Shown here piece by piece: positions 1 to 8,729 of a DNA stretch of 8,729 nt (position 1 is its first letter; every line of letters starts with the position of its first letter). The notes under the pieces were generated by a model. That model saw only the letters and a list, made by a program, of their open reading frames with translations. It was not told the origin of the DNA and searched no databases. The DNA is taken from the NCBI GenBank assembly GCA_018262455.1, contig JAGSPR010000294.1:1-8729 (forward strand), in the 5' to 3' direction. The DNA comes from Deltaproteobacteria bacterium. Its GTDB lineage: Bacteria > Myxococcota > Polyangia > Haliangiales > Haliangiaceae. Both the position numbers and the translations under genes were made by a program.

Positions 1-273
1 CTGTGCGGTGGGGTCGAGGTCGAGCGGATGACCGCCACCGGATTCGATTTCGACACGAACCAGCGCGCGGTCGACTGGATCGTCTCCGTCGCCGCGGAAG
101 CGGTCGTGACGGCCCGGCTCGGGAACCGGTGGTCGGCCGACCTCGGGATCGGAGGCTGGGTGCCCCTGATCAGGCCGCGCATCGTCTACACGGATGGCAC
201 GAAGACGCCGACCGTCTACCAGCCGGCTGCCGTGGCAGCGGTCCTCCAGCTCGGGATCACGGTCGCCCTGTAG
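1..273 (+). CDS. C-terminal end of a probable outer-membrane beta-barrel protein (5' truncated)
   Basis: Frame 1 is open from the first base to a TAG at 271-273, giving 90 visible residues, so the gene begins upstream of the window. An internal ATG at 28 is in frame, but the reading continues before it (LCGGVEVER), so I treat it as internal. The visible part alternates polar and hydrophobic residues in strand-like stretches (AVDWIVSVAAEAVVTARL, RWSADLGIGGWVPLI, AAVLQLGITVAL). It ends in a short hydrophobic strand, as outer-membrane barrels usually do. I infer an outer-membrane location. The function is unknown. It lies 50 bases ahead of the sigma factor gene on the same strand and could share its transcript; genes of this sort beside a sigma and membrane-partner pair are common in myxobacteria. 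The family cannot be assigned from this fragment. Confidence 0.6.
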   Translation: MCGGVEVERMTATGFDFDTNQRAVDWIVSVAAEAVVTARLGNRWSADLGIGGWVPLIRPRIVYTDGTKTPTVYQPAAVAAVLQLGITVAL

Positions 274-323
274 ATCTCGGTCGTTTCCGTGATAACGCCA
301 GGGTACTGATCCCACTCACGACG

Positions 324-887
324 ATGCTGGCCAGTTCTCCCGATTCCATCGCGACGACGAGCGGTCATCCCGCCGCTCCCGCGCTGGTGTTCCGGGAGGT
401 CTACGAGCAGCACGCCGCCTTCGTGTGGCGCGTGCTGCGCCGGTTGGGTGTGAGGCCGACGGAGGTCGAGGACCTCTGCCAGGAGGTGTTTCTGATCGTG
501 CACCGCAAGCTGGACGGGTTCGAGCATCGGTCCGCGGTCCGGACCTGGCTGTACGGCATCGCGCTCCGCTGTGCCTCCGACTATCGCAGGCGAGCCTATG
601 TCGCGCGCGAGGTCACGAACGAGGTCGGCGACTCCGCGGTCGATGCCGTCCAGCCGGACTCGATCGCGAACCGCCAGGCCCGCGAGCTCCTCGATCGGAT
701 GCTCGATGGTCTCGACGAGGACAAGCGCGCGGTGTTTGTCCTGTACGAGCTCGAGGAGCTCGCGATGGCCGAGGTCGCCGAGATCGTCGGCTGTCCGGTG
801 CAGACCGCGTATTCTCGGCTCCACGCCGCACGCGCGGCGGTCGAGGCTGCGACGGCACGGCTACACGCGAAGGAGCATCGGTCATGA
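324..887 (+). CDS. ECF-type sigma-70 family RNA polymerase sigma factor
   Basis: A 187-residue protein of normal ECF sigma length. Region 2 spans about residues 22-92: FREVYEQHAAFVWRVLRRLG, then the acidic DLCQEVFLIVHRKL (50-63), which contacts the beta' clamp, then RTWLYGIALRCASDYRRR for -10 recognition and melting. A short linker follows. Region 4 spans about 117-178, with a helix-turn-helix at 148-172 (MAEVAEIVGCPVQTAYSRLHAAR) for -35 binding. It should direct RNA polymerase to a small regulon. The ATG at 324 is chosen because the open frame upstream lies over the preceding gene and has no sigma-like sequence; no good ribosome binding site is visible. Region 2.2 keeps its acidic residues (E49, D50, E54), unlike ECF43-type sigmas activated by phosphorylation. 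Its stop overlaps the start of the next gene (ATGA), so the two are probably co-translated and the partner is the likely regulator. The target promoters and the stimulus are unknown. Confidence 0.93.
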   Translation: MLASSPDSIATTSGHPAAPALVFREVYEQHAAFVWRVLRRLGVRPTEVEDLCQEVFLIVHRKLDGFEHRSAVRTWLYGIALRCASDYRRRAYVAREVTNEVGDSAVDAVQPDSIANRQARELLDRMLDGLDEDKRAVFVLYELEELAMAEVAEIVGCPVQTAYSRLHAARAAVEAATARLHAKEHRS

Positions 888-1678
888 CGTTGGATCCCCC
901 ACGACTCCGTGATCCCTCGTCCGGCGCCTCCGACGCGCTGCGCGAGCTCCTGCGCTCGTCAGCGAGCGATGCGCCCTCTCCCGAGCAGCTGCACCGGCTC
1001 GCGGCGCGGCTCGAACCTCAGCTCGCGGCCCCACCAGGGCATGCGGGGCCGACGACGGCGTCGGGCACCGCGGGCCGGACCATCGCCGTGGGCAAGGCGG
1101 CGATCGCGACGGCGATCGTGGCGATCGTCGCGGCCACCGGAGGTTACTGGCTCGGGCGATCCAGCGCGCCCGACGCCACCTCACCGGTCGCCCTCGCGCC
1201 GCGGACCGAGCAGCTTTCGCCGACGCAACCCGCGCCGCAACCCGCGCCGCAACCCGCGCCGCAACCCGCGCCCTCGATCGTGTCCCCGACACCGCCTGCG
1301 CCGCCGCCGGCCCCGCCCATCCGCCCCGCGCCGCACCCTCGGCCCTCCGTGACCACCACCGCGCCGCCGAGCGCGGTTCCGTCCGGCGGGCCCGTCGACT
1401 CCGACGACGAGCTCTCGATTCTCGGCAGGGCGCAGCGTGCGCTGGTCGGCGGTGACGCGAATACCGCGTTCGCGCTGGCCGAACGCCACGGCGAGAGGTT
1501 TCCGGCGGGACTCATGGTCGAAGAGCGTGAGGCGATCGCGATCGAGGCGCTCGGCCGGCTCGGCCGGCTCGACGTCGCGCACACGCGGTTCGAGCGGTTC
1601 CGAGCGAGCTACCCTCGCTCGAGCTATCGCCAGCGGCTCGAGAGGTTGGTCACGGGCCCGATCCAGGACCAACGCTGA
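884..1678 (+). CDS. Single-pass membrane partner of the ECF sigma factor, Pro-rich with TPR-like C-terminus (putative anti-sigma)
   Basis: A 264-residue protein whose ATG overlaps the sigma stop codon by 4 bases. The order of parts is: a cytoplasmic N-terminus (1-65) with an amphipathic helix around DALRELLRSSASDAPSPEQL (18-37); one membrane helix at about 71-90 (KAAIATAIVAIVAATGGYWL); a Pro/Ala-rich spacer (101-167) with four QPAP repeats at 115-130; and an alpha-helical C-terminal domain (174-258) reading LGRAQRALVGGDANTAFALAERHGERFPAG, then EEREAIAIEALGRLGR, then FRASYPRSSYRQRLE, which resembles one to two TPR units. This layout, downstream of an ECF sigma gene, recurs in myxobacteria. The inferred role is to hold the sigma at the inner membrane and sense a periplasmic signal through the C-terminal domain. 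It has no HxxxCxxC zinc anti-sigma motif, so sigma binding would use another surface. Anti-sigma activity is inferred from position and topology. Confidence 0.8.
   Translation: MTLDPPRLRDPSSGASDALRELLRSSASDAPSPEQLHRLAARLEPQLAAPPGHAGPTTASGTAGRTIAVGKAAIATAIVAIVAATGGYWLGRSSAPDATSPVALAPRTEQLSPTQPAPQPAPQPAPQPAPSIVSPTPPAPPPAPPIRPAPHPRPSVTTTAPPSAVPSGGPVDSDDELSILGRAQRALVGGDANTAFALAERHGERFPAGLMVEEREAIAIEALGRLGRLDVAHTRFERFRASYPRSSYRQRLERLVTGPIQDQR
1226..1273 (+). repeat. Four tandem 12-bp repeats encoding QPAP
   Basis: The unit CAACCCGCGCCG is repeated four times without interruption at 1226-1237, 1238-1249, 1250-1261 and 1262-1273. Only the last base of the fourth copy differs (C for G). Each unit encodes Gln-Pro-Ala-Pro (residues 115-130 of the membrane partner), so gain or loss of copies keeps the frame. 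The near-identity at DNA level suggests recent slippage-type expansion in the periplasmic spacer. Confidence 0.95.
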
Positions 1679-1691
1679 ACGATCCTTAGTT

Positions 1692-1697
1692 CATAAT
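1692..1697 (+). promoter_or_regulatory. Possible -10 element ahead of the small lipoprotein gene
   Basis: CATAAT matches the housekeeping -10 consensus at five of six bases and sits in the most AT-rich stretch of the neighbourhood, 27 bases before the ATG at 1725. No convincing -35 element lies at 16-18 bases upstream. The lipoprotein could instead be read through from the sigma and membrane-partner genes. Confidence 0.2.
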
Positions 1698-1724
1698 CGC
1701 GCACGCCGACGCCCACCCACGCAC

Positions 1725-2294
1725 ATGACCTCATCCTCAACAACGTTCGCGATCGCGGTGGCCTGGCTCCTGGCTGGCTGCGAGCACGACTCCAACGTCG
1801 GCTCCACGGTGGACGCGGCGCAGTCCACGGCTGACTCGTCGATCGACGGCCCGCCACAAAGCGGCGCCTGCACGCCAGGGAATGACCGCCTGTTGATGAA
1901 CGGTGCATTCGTGCTCGATACCCAGACGATCACGTACGTCACGGTCGGGGGCAAGGTGGCCGGGTTCGGCGGTCCCCACGGCGGCGACACCGTGTCGTTC
2001 TCGGTCCGCAGCGCGCTCACGCAGGATCTCGACGCGCTCGGCGATCACGATGTCGCCACGACGAACATGAAGTTCCTCGAGCAGCCGACGGGCGTCGATT
2101 GCTCGACCGCGCCGGCCGGGACCTGTAACGGGTTCTTCGCGCTCGCCGGCACGTTCACCGTGACGCAGATCCAGCCGAGATACCGCGCCACCTTCACGCT
2201 CACCGATCTGCGTGAGCACCACGACATCACGGACCAGCTCGGCGCGCCGATCGCGGGCACGGTCACTGGTTGTCTCGACGTCCAGGGCCCCTGA
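1725..2294 (+). CDS. Small secreted lipoprotein of unknown function
   Basis: A 189-residue protein. Residues 1-18 form a hydrophobic signal (FAIAVAWLLAG), followed by lipobox LLAGC with the lipidated cysteine at C19, so it should be lipid-anchored by Lgt and cleaved by signal peptidase II. The n-region has no Lys or Arg, which is unusual. A low-complexity Asp/Ala/Ser/Gln linker (about 20-45) tethers a globular domain (48-189) rich in predicted beta-strands (AFVLDTQTITYVTVGGKVAGF, GTFTVTQIQPRYRATFTLTDL). Four further cysteines (C49, C126, C134, C183) could form two disulfides. I do not recognise the fold. The ATG at 1725 is chosen because it is followed directly by the signal peptide; the open frame upstream overlaps the previous gene and is a shadow. 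No Shine-Dalgarno sequence is evident. It lies 46 bases after the membrane-partner gene and converges on the kinase gene with an 18-base gap. Confidence 0.75.
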   Translation: MTSSSTTFAIAVAWLLAGCEHDSNVGSTVDAAQSTADSSIDGPPQSGACTPGNDRLLMNGAFVLDTQTITYVTVGGKVAGFGGPHGGDTVSFSVRSALTQDLDALGDHDVATTNMKFLEQPTGVDCSTAPAGTCNGFFALAGTFTVTQIQPRYRATFTLTDLREHHDITDQLGAPIAGTVTGCLDVQGP

Positions 2295-2312
2295 TCCGGT
2301 TGCTTGCCGTCG

Positions 2313-5419
<3,107 letters not shown>

Positions 5420-5423
<4 letters not shown>

Positions 5424-5581
5424 GGCCAGGAGCCTGCCGCGCGCTGGCCGCGGCGTCCAGCTTTGTCAGTCAGCGGTGCCATGACGCTGCGCACGGCTGT
5501 CGAAGCAGCCATCAACCCGAACACGAAGCAGACGCCGGCGATCGCGCCACGCAGCACGTGCTCGCTCGCACCCTGCGCCAC
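5420..5581 (-). CDS. Possible 53-residue single-helix membrane protein coupled to the kinase
   Basis: This minus-strand ORF starts at GTG (5581) and stops at TGA (5422-5420), overlapping the kinase GTG by four bases (GTGA), a typical sign of translational coupling. It encodes one strong membrane helix at about residues 12-30 (GAIAGVCFVFGLMAASTAV) and a basic tail (KAGRRGQR, 40-47). By hand count, 42 of its 53 codons end in G or C (79%). The 30 in-frame codons between an upstream ATG (5671) and this GTG give only 16 of 30, so coding character seems to begin near the GTG. A weak GAG-type Shine-Dalgarno may lie about 7 bases upstream. No family is recognised. It could be a small partner of the kinase, or a chance ORF in high-GC DNA. 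Confidence 0.4.
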
Positions 5582-5681
5582 GCGAAGCTCGCAGGAATGA
5601 TCGCGCCAACGTCTCGACCGATCAGCTGAAACGGATTGGCCCTCCGCAAACGGTTGGGTTCGGATTACCATCGTTCGGTTG

Positions 5682-6455
5682 ATGGCCGCGTGGTTCCGCT
5701 CTGTGGGGGTCGTGCTCCTCGGGGGCTGCTCGTTCCAGCCGGGATCGAGCGTGGCCGGTGATGCCGGTGCTGATGCTCGCGCCGACGCGGGTGCCGACGC
5801 GAGTGCCGACGCCATGCCCCAGATCGCGGAGCTCGCCGTCGCCACCGTCGCGTCCGGCAGCAACACCTCGAGCTTGACCTTCTCGCTGACGATTCCCACC
5901 GGCTCCAGTCGGTTCCTGCTGGTCTCGGTCCAGCTCGGCACCTCTTGTTCTCTGGGGAGCCCGGACGTCACCAGCGTGACTTACGATGGCGTGGCGCTCA
6001 CCCAGATCACCTCGATCGTGGGTACCCCGTGCGGGCCCAGCACCACGCGCTCCGACCAGTGGGAGCTGGTCGCGCCCGCGACCGGCACGCACGATATCGT
6101 CGTGGAGCTCTCGGCCAACGCCCAGACCGTGCACAGCGGCGCGATGGCGTTCACCGGGATCGATCAGCTGGCGCCCGTCCGCGGCTCGGCGTCCGCCTCG
6201 GGTGCAGGGACCTCGTCGAGCGTCACGGTCGCGAGCGCGGTCGGTGATGTGGTCGTGAACACCGTGGGCCAGGGCAACAGCGTCAGCGCGCCGGGCCCGG
6301 GACAGACCCCGCAGTTCCTCCGCAACGTCGACTCCTCCAACACACTCAACAACTCGGCGGGGAGCACCGCCCCCGGCGCGGAGTCGGTCTCCATGACCTG
6401 GACGTTCGGATCGTCCGACGAGTGGCAGACGATCTCCTCGTCGTTGCGTCCCTGA
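5682..6455 (+). CDS. Secreted lipoprotein with Asp/Ala repeat linker and beta-sandwich-like domain
   Basis: A 257-residue protein. MAAWFRSVGVVLLGGC is a short lipoprotein signal with one Arg in the n-region and lipobox LGGC, lipidated at C16. Residues 27-46 are a DAxA repeat linker. The rest (48-257) is a beta-rich domain: SVTYDGVALTQI, then WELVAPATGTHDIVVELSA, then HSGAMAFTGIDQLAPV, then SSVTVASAVGDVVVNTV, ending SVSMTWTFGSSDEWQTISSSLRP. This pattern (new gene product, value comparison, 'A-F-x-G-V/I-D-Q', 'V-x-S-x-V-G-D') is a recurrent extracellular beta-sandwich module seen in secreted bacterial proteins; I recall it from pattern and can give no activity. C89 and C117 may pair. ATG 5682 is preferred to the adjacent TTG at 5679. 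No Shine-Dalgarno is visible. The gene is divergent from the kinase and convergent with malate dehydrogenase (16-base gap). Confidence 0.8.
   Translation: MAAWFRSVGVVLLGGCSFQPGSSVAGDAGADARADAGADASADAMPQIAELAVATVASGSNTSSLTFSLTIPTGSSRFLLVSVQLGTSCSLGSPDVTSVTYDGVALTQITSIVGTPCGPSTTRSDQWELVAPATGTHDIVVELSANAQTVHSGAMAFTGIDQLAPVRGSASASGAGTSSSVTVASAVGDVVVNTVGQGNSVSAPGPGQTPQFLRNVDSSNTLNNSAGSTAPGAESVSMTWTFGSSDEWQTISSSLRP
5760..5819 (+). repeat. Five degenerate 12-bp units encoding a DAxA linker
   Basis: Five consecutive 12-base units starting at GAT/GAC encode DAGA, DARA, DAGA, DASA and DAMP (residues 27-46 of the lipoprotein). The units are diverged at DNA level but stay in frame. Such Asp/Ala linkers often follow the lipidated cysteine in myxobacterial lipoproteins and probably act as a flexible acidic spacer off the membrane. 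Confidence 0.85.
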
Positions 6456-6460
6456 GCCGA

Positions 6461-6485
6461 GCTTCCTCAGATCAGCCGAGGAAGC
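6461..6485. terminator. Stem-loop between convergent genes, candidate bidirectional terminator
   Basis: GCTTCCTC (6461-6468) pairs perfectly with GAGGAAGC (6478-6485) around a 9-base loop. It sits between the stop of the lipoprotein (6455) and the 3' end of malate dehydrogenase, whose stop codon (6472-6474) lies inside the loop. There is no T-run on either side, so intrinsic termination would be weak; it may instead protect mRNA 3' ends. Confidence 0.45.
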
Positions 6486-7419
6486 CGCGCGCGATCGTCA
6501 TCAGCTCGGTGTTGGCCGCGACCGACTTGGCGAACGCCTCCTTCTCCGAGGCCGACAGCTCGAACTCGAACACGGCCTCGGCGCCCTTCGCCGTGAGCTT
6601 CACCGGGACGCCCACGAACGCGCCCTTGACGCCGAACTCGCCCTGGAGCTCGACCGAGCACGGCAGCACGCGACCCTGGTTGCGTACGATCGCCTCGACC
6701 ATGAGGCAGGTACCGGCGCCGGGGGCGAGCCATGCGCTCGTGCCGATGAGGCCGGTGAGCGTCGCGCCGCCCTTCTTCGTGTTCTCGACCACGGCCTGCA
6801 GCTGCTCGGCCGACAGGAACTTGCTGACCGGCACGTTGCCGATCATCGCGTTCGAGGTGATGGGCACCATGTCCTTGTCGGTGTGCGCACCGAGGACGAT
6901 CGCCTGGACGTCGTCGACGCTGACGCCGGCGGCCATCGCGAGGTAGGTGCGGAACCGCGCGCTGTCGAGCACGCCCGCCGAGCCGATCACGCGCTCGCGA
7001 GGGAAGCCCGTGACCTGCTTGGCCACGAACACCATCGCGTCGAGCGGGTTCGACACGACGATCAGGATGCTGTTCGGCGCATACTTCTTCACGTCGCCGC
7101 AGATCGTCTTGACGATGCCGGCATTGATGTTGATCAGCTCCTCGCGGGACTGGCCGGGCTTGCGCGGCACGCCGGCCGTCATCACGACGATGTCGGCATC
7201 CTTCATCGCCTCGGACTTGTCGGTGGCGAGGAAGCTCGTCGCGTTGAAGCCCTCCCATGGTCCGCACTGGGCGAGGTCGAGCGCACGACCCTCGGCGGGA
7301 CCCGCCTTGATGTCGATGAGGACGAGGTCGCCGAGCTCCTTCTGAGCGGCCCACTGCGAGACGGCTGCGCCAACGTTGCCGCCGGCGCCTACGATTGCGA
7401 TCTTCGGACGCTTGATCAT
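6472..7419 (-). CDS. mdh: Malate dehydrogenase (LDH-like family)
   Basis: A 315-residue protein of normal length for NAD-dependent malate dehydrogenase, which interconverts malate and oxaloacetate in the cytoplasm (TCA cycle). The Rossmann nucleotide loop is GAGGNVG (11-17), and D36 in LVLIDI favours NAD over NADP. The substrate-closing loop is TAGVPRKPGQSR, with R86 and R92 the expected substrate arginines (R86 marks malate rather than lactate specificity). N124 lies in VSNPLD, D152 and R155 in GVLDSARFR, and H179 is the catalytic histidine. The C-terminal PGAGTCLMVEAI and RVLPCSVELQGEFGVKGAFVGVPVKL are family-typical. After the histidine the sequence is H-T-D-K-D-M-V-P, one residue longer than the usual H-G-D-x-M-V-P. 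ATG 7419 is chosen because MIKRPKIAIVGAG is the standard N-terminus; an in-frame ATG at 7458 would add 13 unlikely residues. No Shine-Dalgarno is evident. It is probably transcribed alone or after the upstream minus-strand gene (89-base gap). Confidence 0.95.
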   Translation of the reverse strand: MIKRPKIAIVGAGGNVGAAVSQWAAQKELGDLVLIDIKAGPAEGRALDLAQCGPWEGFNATSFLATDKSEAMKDADIVVMTAGVPRKPGQSREELININAGIVKTICGDVKKYAPNSILIVVSNPLDAMVFVAKQVTGFPRERVIGSAGVLDSARFRTYLAMAAGVSVDDVQAIVLGAHTDKDMVPITSNAMIGNVPVSKFLSAEQLQAVVENTKKGGATLTGLIGTSAWLAPGAGTCLMVEAIVRNQGRVLPCSVELQGEFGVKGAFVGVPVKLTAKGAEAVFEFELSASEKEAFAKSVAANTELMTIARGFLG

Positions 7420-7422
7420 GGT

Positions 7423-7439
7423 GGCGGCGTCATACCGCC
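7423..7439 (-). promoter_or_regulatory. Small GC hairpin just before the mdh start codon
   Basis: In the mRNA sense GGCGG (7439-7435) and CCGCC (7427-7423) can pair around a 7-base loop, ending three bases before the ATG at 7419. It occupies the place where a ribosome binding site would be and no Shine-Dalgarno sequence is seen. Five-base GC stems are frequent by chance in DNA of this composition. Confidence 0.2.
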
Positions 7440-7463
7440 GACTGTGAATTGGATGCAACAGCT

Positions 7464-7502
7464 GGGGTCAGGCTCCAATTGCGCAACTTGGGTCGCGCAA
7501 GT
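7464..7502. other. Repeat-like intergenic element containing GGGGTCAGGCTCC and a TTGCGCAA palindrome
   Basis: The 89-base gap between malate dehydrogenase and the metallohydrolase contains GGGGTCAGGCTCCAATTG (7464-7481), then the perfect palindrome TTGCGCAA (7479-7486), then a short inverted pair ACTTG (7486-7490) and CAAGT (7498-7502) with a 7-base loop. The GGGGTCAGGCTC core recalls dispersed repeats found near REP-associated or IS200-like transposases in many bacteria; this is from memory. Only one copy is present here and there is no transposase. Confidence 0.3.
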
Positions 7503-7508
7503 ACCTGA

Positions 7509-8729
7509 TCACGGGACCACGAAGATCGGATTCGTCACCCCGAACGGGATCCGGTTCGGGTGCACCGGCTCGAGCGGCGCGTCGCCGTACGCGGCGATGA
7601 TCACAAAGCCGCCGGTCGCCGCCGTCTGGATCGGGATCTGCTTGGAAAACCGGATCGTCGGATCGCCGGGAGTCGCGTCGCCGGGCATGATCGGGATCGT
7701 GTCGGTCGTGATGCCATCGACGATGACCTCGATCGCATCGACATCGACCCACGTGGCCGCGCGCACGGTGACGTCGAGCAGCATCGGCGAGCCCGCGCCC
7801 GTCGTGGTGTCGCCCGGGCTCGTCGTGCCGAGCCGCGTCGTGACGTAGATGCCGCCCGACACCGTGGCGTGACCGGCGCCGAGCCCATCGCGGACGACCG
7901 TCGAATCGAGCTGGCGCGGATCATCGGTGCCGAGCGTGATGCACGTGCGCGGGTAGCCGACCGGCGAGGTCGTGAGGCCGTGGCTATCCGACGAGCCGAC
8001 CGCGAACACCTTGCGTCCCGAGCGCAACAGGCCGAGCCAGTCGGCGACCGTGCGATCGCGGTTCGCGAGCCACCCCGAATCGTTGAACACCTCGACGAGC
8101 GTGAACTTCGTGTCCCACTCGGACTCGAGGTCGGCCAGCCCGGTCGCGGGATCGAACCCCACGTAGTCGAAGTAATTCGCGCCGCCGCGTGGATGGTTGA
8201 TGATGACGAGCGGCGCCTCGGGGCGCGCGCGCACCGCGTCGAACACGGCCGGCGGAGACATCGTGGCGAACGTCGTGTCGGGTGCGGCCGCCGTCGGGAA
8301 TGTCTGCCACTTCGGGGCGCCACCGTTGATCGCGGCGAGATCTGGCACGAGCGGGAACACGCCCATGTGGCCCCAGATCTCCATCGAGGTCAGCTCGACC
8401 GAGCCCATCCCGTTCGCAAACGCTTGCGCGTCGAGCTGGGCGATCTCCGACGAGAAGTCTGCGACGTACTCGTGATCGGAGCGCACGGGCAGCTCGACGC
8501 CGTCCGCGATCGCCTGCGAGATCTTGTCGAGCGAGTCATCGCCGGAGTCAGCCGAGCGCGACGTGTGGATGTGGAAGTCGCCGCACTGGACCCCGGTCGT
8601 GTCGACCGAGCGATCCATGACCGCGTTGATCTGTTTGGTCGCGCCCGCGGTCACGGTGATCGTCGTCCGCACGAGCTCGTACTCGTACCCGCGCGACACG
8701 ATCACCTCCCACGTGGCGGGCGGCAGATC
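7509..8729 (-). CDS. CehA/McbA-family PHP-type metallohydrolase, secreted (5' truncated)
   Basis: The frame is open to the window edge, giving 406 visible residues; the in-frame GTG at 8705 is internal, since the sequence before it (DLPPATWE) continues a beta-domain. Residues 1-38 are the end of that carboxypeptidase-regulatory-like domain (LPPATWEVIVSRGYEYEL). The PHP-type metal site follows, numbered from the first visible residue: GDFHIHTSRSADSGDD with H53 and H55, SDHE with D85 and H86, MEIWGH (E117, H121), NHPRGG (H179) and GSSDSHG (D248, H250). These residues would bind divalent metals for hydrolysis. CehA and McbA are carbaryl and carbofuran hydrolases, but most members have unknown substrates, often presumed phosphoesters or carbamates. 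A beta-rich C-terminal domain (about 290-406) follows. A secretion signal is expected in the missing part. It is the last gene on its strand before malate dehydrogenase. Confidence 0.85.
   Translation of the reverse strand, partial: DLPPATWEVIVSRGYEYELVRTTITVTAGATKQINAVMDRSVDTTGVQCGDFHIHTSRSADSGDDSLDKISQAIADGVELPVRSDHEYVADFSSEIAQLDAQAFANGMGSVELTSMEIWGHMGVFPLVPDLAAINGGAPKWQTFPTAAAPDTTFATMSPPAVFDAVRARPEAPLVIINHPRGGANYFDYVGFDPATGLADLESEWDTKFTLVEVFNDSGWLANRDRTVADWLGLLRSGRKVFAVGSSDSHGLTTSPVGYPRTCITLGTDDPRQLDSTVVRDGLGAGHATVSGGIYVTTRLGTTSPGDTTTGAGSPMLLDVTVRAATWVDVDAIEVIVDGITTDTIPIMPGDATPGDPTIRFSKQIPIQTAATGGFVIIAAYGDAPLEPVHPNRIPFGVTNPIFVVP

Noticed and set aside
274..323. Promoter for the sigma factor in the 50-base gap
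   Set aside because: TACTGAT-like and TTTCCG-like sequences are present but match no consensus well enough to call.
216..824. Minus-strand 202-codon open frame antisense to the sigma factor
   Set aside because: Shadow of the sigma factor, which has both conserved ECF regions on the plus strand.
1226..1273. Tandem repeats as a CRISPR array
   Set aside because: There are no spacers; the 12-bp units are contiguous, in frame and code for QPAP.
5679..5681. TTG start one codon before the second lipoprotein's ATG
   Set aside because: Adjacent ATG is the better initiator and the signal peptide is the same either way.
5651..5681. CGGTTG and GTTCGG direct repeats just before the second lipoprotein
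   Set aside because: Six-base matches in a GC-rich spacer are expected by chance, and no -35/-10 pair can be placed around them.
7420..7458. Upstream in-frame ATG giving a 328-residue malate dehydrogenase
   Set aside because: The extra 13 residues (MHPIHSRRYDAAT) precede the normal family N-terminus and have no ribosome binding site.

Overview
The window is very GC-rich, and its gene content points to a predatory or soil-type myxobacterium (phylum Myxococcota; Kofleriaceae, Haliangiales or Polyangiales-like lineages are all possible). The signs are a transmembrane Ser/Thr kinase with periplasmic TPRs, an ECF sigma factor coupled to a Pro-rich membrane partner, lipoproteins with Asp/Ala/Ser-rich linkers, an LDH-like malate dehydrogenase and a secreted CehA/McbA-type PHP metallohydrolase. 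This placement is inferred from architecture, not from a marker gene.

Layout, left to right. (1) 1-273, plus: C-terminal end of a probable outer-membrane beta-barrel protein. (2) 324-887 and 884-1678, plus: an ECF sigma factor and its translationally coupled single-pass membrane partner (ATGA overlap), with a Pro-rich spacer and a TPR-like C-terminal domain. (3) 1725-2294, plus: a small lipoprotein of unknown function. (4) 2313-5423, minus: a 1036-residue kinase made of a zinc-binding anti-sigma-like motif, a kinase domain, one membrane helix and a periplasmic Cys/TPR region. A possible 53-residue single-helix membrane protein (5420-5581, minus) overlaps its start by GTGA. (5) 5682-6455, plus, divergent from the kinase: a second lipoprotein, with a DAxA linker and a beta-sandwich-like domain. 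(6) 6472-7419, minus: malate dehydrogenase, convergent with the lipoprotein across a stem-loop. (7) 7509-8729, minus: C-terminal part of a secreted PHP-family metallohydrolase, cut by the window edge.

The coherent theme is envelope signalling. Two independent transmembrane regulatory devices (sigma plus Pro-rich partner; zinc-motif kinase) are interleaved with exported lipoproteins. A functional link between the devices is only an inference from proximity. The malate dehydrogenase is ordinary central metabolism (TCA cycle). No tRNA, rRNA, CRISPR array, complete insertion sequence or phage gene was seen. No gene-free stretch exceeds 300 bases; the longest is 5424-5681, or about 100 bases if the small ORF is real. 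I found no clearly new system. The best leads are the small coupled membrane ORF, the zinc-motif kinase without an adjacent cognate sigma factor, the unusual active-site spacing in malate dehydrogenase, and a repeat-like element between the last two genes.
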